From an uncultured bacterium (GTDB lineage: Bacteria > Patescibacteriota > Minisyncoccia > Moranbacterales > UBA2206), in the NCBI GenBank assembly GCA_903831805.1, contig CAIKZD010000018.1, positions 1 to 33,228 of the forward strand: a stretch of DNA of 33,228 nt. Reading direction: 5' to 3'. Shown in pieces: positions 29,942-33,228 of the stretch. The first letter of the stretch is position 1. Every line of letters starts with the position of its first letter. The notes below the pieces were generated by a model. The model was not told where the DNA came from, did not search any database, and was given only the letters and a program-made list of their open reading frames with translations. The position numbers were made by a program, and so were the translations under genes.

Positions 29942-31573
29942 CTATCTCACCTTATCCTTCATCATCTCTACAACAAATTGAGCAAAAGGAATGTGAAACG
30001 GTTCGAAATGTACCTTCGTATAATCGCCGTTGCCCTCATTTCCAGACAATCTATAAGAACTTCCAAAATTAAAAACCATATCCTGCCTGGAAGTCTTACT
30101 TATATTTTTATCAGGATAGAAATCTGGGAATTTTTTACCTTTATTGTAAGCTGCCTGTTCCGCCGCCGCAATTATAATGGTCTTTAGCAAATAGAGATCT
30201 CCAGCCGGACTTTTCAATGATTCTCTGACACTTGCAACAGACTCACCCAGAGCCTGTCTTATTTTTTTTCTGTCGACATATAGATCTCGGGCGCGCTGCA
30301 ATTCCAGTTCCAGCTCCCTGACTGCGCCTTTTTTACGAGAGATTTCCCACCCGTCAACCACTTCGTCCTTCAACCTATATTGTTCATTCAAAGAATTTCT
30401 TGCTTTATTCCAGGATTCACCAACTAAACCTTCCAACAATTTTATTGTCTCTTTTTCTCCAATGCCTTCTTTCAATCCACCCAGCGCTGCAAACCCAGAT
30501 ACTTTTTGCGGCTTTACTTTGGTTTTATGCTCTTGAGAATTTTCGCTGCTCTTAAATTTTTTTTGCAGAAGAACTTCAATTCTCCCAACTTCCCTTAGGG
30601 CATTTTGACTCCTTGTTTCATTCTTATCACGTTCAGCTTCAGTTTCATAGTATCCATGTTTGATTGTATAACTTATCCGTTTTTTCAAAGCATCCATTAG
30701 CGTTCCGCCATTGCTTAATAAGATATGCTGCACCTCTGTCTGATGCATTGAATAACTGAACTCATCAAACTCTTCTAAAATGTCACCGAGACGTTGCAGC
30801 GATTCTTTTTCCTCATTGCTGAAATTGGGATTAGAATCAGCTTGTTTTAATAATTCACAAATTTTTGCATAATCTGATTTAAAACCATCTTCAGCTTTAT
30901 TGATTTTTTGATTGAATGGTTCAGCCTTCGTTTGCAATGGCTGGAGCTCATCTTCCATAGCCTTAATAGCATCCGCTCTTTCTTCAAACCTCTTCTTCAA
31001 ATTTTCTTCCGTCAAATATTCTTCCGCAAAAGCCTCGACATCACCAATTAGTTGCTCCAATTTTTGCGTGTCAAACCCTTTCACTAATTCGTTATTTTCA
31101 CGCACTTCTTTTATCTTTGCCAATTGATTGACGATAAAAGCACTGATGGCATGATAGTTTTCCCTGTCTGGTTCCTTTTCGAATTTTTTCAAAAATGTAC
31201 CCTTATAAAACCAGTCTTCAAAATATTTTATGGCTACCGACACCAATCGCCCCTCGTCTGCCATTAGCGTTTCCCTGCTCGCTTTCCTTTCTTTGCTTCC
31301 ATATTTCCTAAAAACCGCTCCTAGTCCTAACGCGACATGCCTACCTTCGTCACTTCCTTCCATAAAATCAAAGAACTTATCGCTATTGTGAACTTTCTCT
31401 CCTGAATAATATTTTTCATCTTCGTCACTGGATATTTTTTCAGGATGCGATTTCATTATTATCTCGTTCACATAATCATCCCCTTCTTCAACAAGTCTCC
31501 TGCGTTCAGCTTTATCCAAACCAGCCTCTCTAGCTGATTCAGCCACATGCCTAATTTCTAAAAATTTTTCCAT
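29942..31573 (-). CDS. Large charged, helical protein of unknown function (543 aa)
   Basis: I do not recognise a family. The 543-aa product has no signal peptide or membrane span and is rich in Glu and Lys. Regions around 185-265, 305-345 and 400-445 (for example KKRFEERADAIKAMEDELQ and RELELELQRARDLYVDRKK) look like coiled coils. The C-terminal 100 residues are more globular (YLLKTIIIAAAEQAAYNKG, FNFGSSYRLSG, FEPFHIPFAQFVVEMM). A structural or scaffold protein is possible. It sits in the accessory segment below antirepressor and AbrB-like genes and has its own extended -10 promoter. Composition is AT-rich. Confidence 0.75.
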   Translation of the reverse strand: MEKFLEIRHVAESAREAGLDKAERRRLVEEGDDYVNEIIMKSHPEKISSDEDEKYYSGEKVHNSDKFFDFMEGSDEGRHVALGLGAVFRKYGSKERKASRETLMADEGRLVSVAIKYFEDWFYKGTFLKKFEKEPDRENYHAISAFIVNQLAKIKEVRENNELVKGFDTQKLEQLIGDVEAFAEEYLTEENLKKRFEERADAIKAMEDELQPLQTKAEPFNQKINKAEDGFKSDYAKICELLKQADSNPNFSNEEKESLQRLGDILEEFDEFSYSMHQTEVQHILLSNGGTLMDALKKRISYTIKHGYYETEAERDKNETRSQNALREVGRIEVLLQKKFKSSENSQEHKTKVKPQKVSGFAALGGLKEGIGEKETIKLLEGLVGESWNKARNSLNEQYRLKDEVVDGWEISRKKGAVRELELELQRARDLYVDRKKIRQALGESVASVRESLKSPAGDLYLLKTIIIAAAEQAAYNKGKKFPDFYPDKNISKTSRQDMVFNFGSSYRLSGNEGNGDYTKVHFEPFHIPFAQFVVEMMKDKVR

Positions 31574-31599
31574 ATTTTTAAGTTGGTTATGTTTTTATA

Positions 31600-31608
31600 A
31601 TTATAGCA
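31600..31608 (-). promoter_or_regulatory. Extended -10 promoter of the 543-aa gene
   Basis: Minus-strand TGCTATAAT, a perfect extended -10, with no recognisable -35. It lies 27 bp before the ATG. Confidence 0.6.
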
Positions 31609-31638
31609 TAAGAGACTCTAGCTTCCTGGATTCATCTC

Positions 31639-31815
31639 CTATCCCCTCCAGTCCCTCACCTCAAACCCGCCCTTTATTCTTTTTATGGAAAGCTTCTGGC
31701 CTTTCCGCCAACCGAGAGACCGCGCGTCTTCAATCGGCAACGTCACGCCGACGGATTGTTTGCCGATCTTCGCCAACTTCCTGACATTTTTCTCGTTTGA
31801 TTTTTTATTTATCAT
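31639..31815 (-). CDS. AbrB/MazE-like swapped-hairpin DNA-binding protein (58 aa)
   Basis: A short gene from ATG at 31815 to TAG. The product begins MINKKSNEKNV and continues RKLAKIGKQSVGVTLPIEDA, then RSLGWRKGQKLSIKRIKGGF and EVRDWRG. The pattern of basic strand, K-x-G-x-S-x-x-V-T-L-P and hydrophobic helix, then L-G-W-x-x-G-x-K-L hairpin is that of AbrB-type antitoxins and regulators, common as free-standing proteins in CPR genomes. It lies 30 bp after the antirepressor gene and 65 bp before the 543-aa gene. No toxin partner is evident. Its leader shares ACCCACCTAA and an A-rich tract with the antirepressor leader. Confidence 0.75.
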   Translation of the reverse strand: MINKKSNEKNVRKLAKIGKQSVGVTLPIEDARSLGWRKGQKLSIKRIKGGFEVRDWRG

Positions 31816-31845
31816 ATTTTTTATTTTTATTTCTTAGGTGGGTTA

Positions 31846-32733
31846 TTACGTTAAAAGTTTCTGGATATCCTCCTGACTGAATTCTTTTCGGTAATTAATC
31901 AGCTTTGGGTGTTTAATTCTGCGCAGCTCTTCGTCATAAGTCGCCATAATATTCCGCGCTCTTTTTTGATATACTAACCAATTCCTTTGCGACGAAAATT
32001 CATTAAATATTTTTTCAAATTCTCTTTGTGTCAGCAGTCTGCCAAGTTTTTTGAATTTCTTTTCTACTTCTCCGGCCAGTCCTGTTTCAAACGCCCCAAT
32101 GATCAGGATTATTTCTTCATACATCGAATTTCTGGTCAGATCTTTTTTCACTAAATTTAAAAGCTTACGGTATTCCTTGGCTCTTTCTAAAAACAAAAAG
32201 CTATACAGCATATCGGTATATGTTCCATAATTTTTCACCGCCACAAAATCCTTTATACAATCAGTGAAATCCCGCCGATATTCTTTCGTTTCTTCCCGCG
32301 TTTCAAGAAACTGGCTAGCCAATTGATTGATGAATTTCGGATCCATCGTCGCAATCTGCATCACTTTTTTGAAATCGCCTTCTACCCTAATAAAATATTT
32401 TCTAACCTTTTTACCAATATCACTATTCTCAAGCATCGCTAATTCTTTGGCCATATCTACAGAAATGATATAATCCCGAGCTACAACTTTTCCGGTTTTA
32501 GGGTCTTTTATTTTTCCTTTATTTGAGGGGATTTCTCCATTCCCAGAAATGGGAATGGATGTAAAATAATCTAAATTTTCCACAAAATCATACTTTTTTA
32601 TCCTATCAGTAATCCATGTGGCAAATCTTTTACCCACACCCAGCCAAGAATGTAATTCTCTGGCATTCACAAATCTTTTCTTCTCACCGTTGAAATCTTT
32701 TTGGATAACTTTTATATTTATAAGCTCGTTCAT
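31846..32733 (-). CDS. AntA/AntB-type antirepressor protein
   Basis: A 295-aa protein with an N-terminal phage antirepressor domain: RFVNARELHSWLGVGKRFAT (21-40), WITDRIKKYDFVENLDYFTS (41-60), then RDYIISVDMAKELAMLENSD and KKVRKYFIRVE (about 90-125). This AntA/AntB domain is known from prophages, where such proteins block repressor binding. The C-terminal 170 residues (for example YGTYTDMLYSFLFLERAKEY) are helical and not recognised. No phage structural genes are in the window, so it may be a relic or a domesticated regulator. Three GGTGGGTA sites lie just upstream of its start. Confidence 0.82.
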   Translation of the reverse strand: MNELINIKVIQKDFNGEKKRFVNARELHSWLGVGKRFATWITDRIKKYDFVENLDYFTSIPISGNGEIPSNKGKIKDPKTGKVVARDYIISVDMAKELAMLENSDIGKKVRKYFIRVEGDFKKVMQIATMDPKFINQLASQFLETREETKEYRRDFTDCIKDFVAVKNYGTYTDMLYSFLFLERAKEYRKLLNLVKKDLTRNSMYEEIILIIGAFETGLAGEVEKKFKKLGRLLTQREFEKIFNEFSSQRNWLVYQKRARNIMATYDEELRRIKHPKLINYRKEFSQEDIQKLLT

Positions 32734-32754
32734 ATCTTTTGTTTTTATTTATTA

Positions 32755-32788
32755 GGTGGGTACCCGGGTGGGTATCTCCCTACCCACC
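32755..32788. promoter_or_regulatory. Operator-like cluster of GGTGGGTA sites
   Basis: GGTGGGTA at 32755-32762 and 32767-32774 in tandem (12-bp pitch), and inverted as TACCCACC at 32781-32788. The last two form a perfect inverted repeat around TCTCCC. A 7/8 match (GGTGGGTT) lies at 31837-31844 before the AbrB-like gene. The cluster falls between the predicted promoter and the antirepressor ATG. Confidence 0.6.
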
Positions 32789-32791
32789 TCT

Positions 32792-32820
32792 ATCTTACGC
32801 TTGTTTGAGGCCTTTGACAA
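32792..32820 (-). promoter_or_regulatory. Promoter of the antirepressor gene
   Basis: Minus-strand TTGTCA (32815-32820), a 17-bp spacer and TAAGAT (32792-32797). The -35 box lies in the palindrome at 32814-32839 and the transcript would begin at the GGTGGGTA cluster. Confidence 0.45.
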
Positions 32821-32860
32821 ACTTTATAAACTTTGTCAATATCTCGTGACTTTATAAAGT
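32814..32860. repeat. Paired palindromes with shared ACTTTATAAA core
   Basis: TTGACAAA and TTTGTCAA flank CTTTATAAAC (32814-32839). ACTTTATAAAGT (32849-32860) is a perfect palindrome. ACTTTATAAA occurs in both at a 28-bp interval. They lie upstream of the antirepressor promoter, between it and tRNA-Glu. Confidence 0.65.
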
Positions 32861-32910
32861 TATCAATTTCAGCTATCCCCCCTTGCGCTTACTTAAGACC
32901 CTTAACAAAC

Positions 32911-32939
32911 AAAAAAATTCTCCTTTAGGGAGAATTTTT
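32911..32939 (-). terminator. Intrinsic terminator of tRNA-Glu
   Basis: Minus-strand AAAAATTCTCC pairs with GGAGAATTTTT around a 5-nt loop, then more T. It lies three bases after the CCA end of the tRNA. Confidence 0.85.
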
Positions 32940-32941
32940 CT

Positions 32942-33016
32942 TGGTAGCCTCAAGGGGAATCGAACCCCTGTTTCCAGGATGAGAACCTGATGTCCTAGCC
33001 GCTAGACGATGAGGCC
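32942..33016 (-). tRNA. tRNA-Glu (anticodon CTC)
   Basis: On the minus strand a complete cloverleaf of 75 nt with encoded CCA. Acceptor arm GGCCTCA/TGAGGCT (G1-U72 wobble), D arm with TAGCGGCTAGGA, anticodon stem CAGG/CCTG with loop TTCTCAT (anticodon CTC, reads GAG), and T arm AGGGGTTCGATTCCCCT. It has its own promoter and terminator and borders the accessory segment. Confidence 0.93.
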
Positions 33017-33032
33017 ATACTTAACTTAATCT

Positions 33033-33061
33033 AGCCTAGCGGAAATTATTAAAATTATCAA
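33033..33061 (-). promoter_or_regulatory. Promoter of tRNA-Glu
   Basis: Minus-strand TTGATA (33056-33061), a 17-bp spacer and TAGGCT (33033-33038), about 17 bp before the mature tRNA 5' end. The -10 is weak. Confidence 0.45.
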
Positions 33062-33088
33062 GCCGTCAAAAATTCCGGCGGAGCGAGG

Positions 33089-33228
33089 CTACATTCTAGC
33101 CTGAACTGCAATTTTACCTTCCACAAAAATCTCGTAAGGGGTTAAATAGGCATGTCTTTTTCTCGGTCGCTCATTGATGAGCTTTGCCTTCTCATCTACA
33201 TCTCTTTGTTCCAGTGTAGCAAACATAC
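33089..33228 (-). mobile_element. C-terminal end of an IS30-type transposase (cut by window edge)
   Basis: The last 45 codons of a gene entering from beyond the window end, finishing with TAG at 33089. The product reads MFATLEQRDVDEKAKLINER, then PRKRHAYLTPYEIFVEGKIA and VQARM. L-x-x-R-P-R-K-R-x-x-Y-L-T-P-x-E-x-F is the C-terminal signature of IS30-family DDE transposases. The DDE catalytic residues and the far inverted repeat are outside the window. Whether the element is intact cannot be judged. Confidence 0.72.

Noticed and set aside
32881-33016. Attachment-site duplication of the tRNA-Glu 3' end
   Set aside because: No second copy of the GGTTCGATTCCCCTT region was seen elsewhere in the window, so integration at the tRNA is unproven.

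Overview
The window looks like chromosomal DNA from a bacterium of the Candidate Phyla Radiation (Patescibacteria), most likely a parcubacterial lineage. This is an inference from compact gene order, very short intergenic gaps, few Shine-Dalgarno sequences, a short-form HPF, an AspRS without the bacterial GAD domain, and dispersed palindromic repeats typical of such genomes. UGA is used as a stop codon (trxB, the 77-aa gene), so the SR1/Gracilibacteria code does not apply. Nearly all genes lie on the minus strand; the only well-supported plus-strand gene is a HAD hydrolase at 1524-2144.

Layout, from low to high coordinate (minus-strand transcription runs right to left). 39-1397: condensin partners scpA and scpB, separated by a 77-bp palindromic element. 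1524-3081: two lone genes, a HAD phosphatase (+) and a Bro-N antirepressor-like gene (-), each with its own promoter. 3283-6595: ispG-ispH-aspS, ended by an intrinsic terminator. 6681-9665: secA and a 77-aa gene with a strong ribosome binding site and a terminator. 9867-11042: a lone gene for a membrane-anchored or secreted protein, flanked by 36-bp perfect direct repeats that carry terminator arms. 11174-17180: a cell-wall operon trmD-ftsW-murG-murC-murB-hpf. 17281-18283: khpA and a CBS-domain gene, each with a good promoter. 18365-22493: rarA-secD-secF and a small basic protein. 22719-29607: a long run from polyprenyl synthase and uppS through trxA, trxB, malic enzyme, yjbQ, mltG and two small membrane proteins. 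29694-33228: an accessory segment next to tRNA-Glu(CTC), with a dinD remnant, a 543-aa unknown protein, an AbrB-like 58-aa protein, an AntA/AntB antirepressor and the tail of an IS30-type transposase.

Functionally the window joins peptidoglycan synthesis (murG, murC, murB, ftsW, mltG) with the lipid carrier supply that feeds it (ispG, ispH, polyprenyl synthase, uppS), protein export (secA, secD, secF), thioredoxin redox (trxA, trxB) and chromosome maintenance (scpA, scpB, rarA).

The most striking observation is in SecD. Its periplasmic-side region holds a parvulin-type peptidyl-prolyl isomerase domain that looks circularly permuted: the first strand of the fold follows the last one. A second theme is repeats inside essential genes. 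trmD carries a 26-bp unit twice, read in two different frames, and murC carries a low-complexity repeat that is also present in the adjoining intergenic gap. A third theme is the tRNA-adjacent accessory segment, with clustered GGTGGGTA operator-like sites in front of the antirepressor gene.
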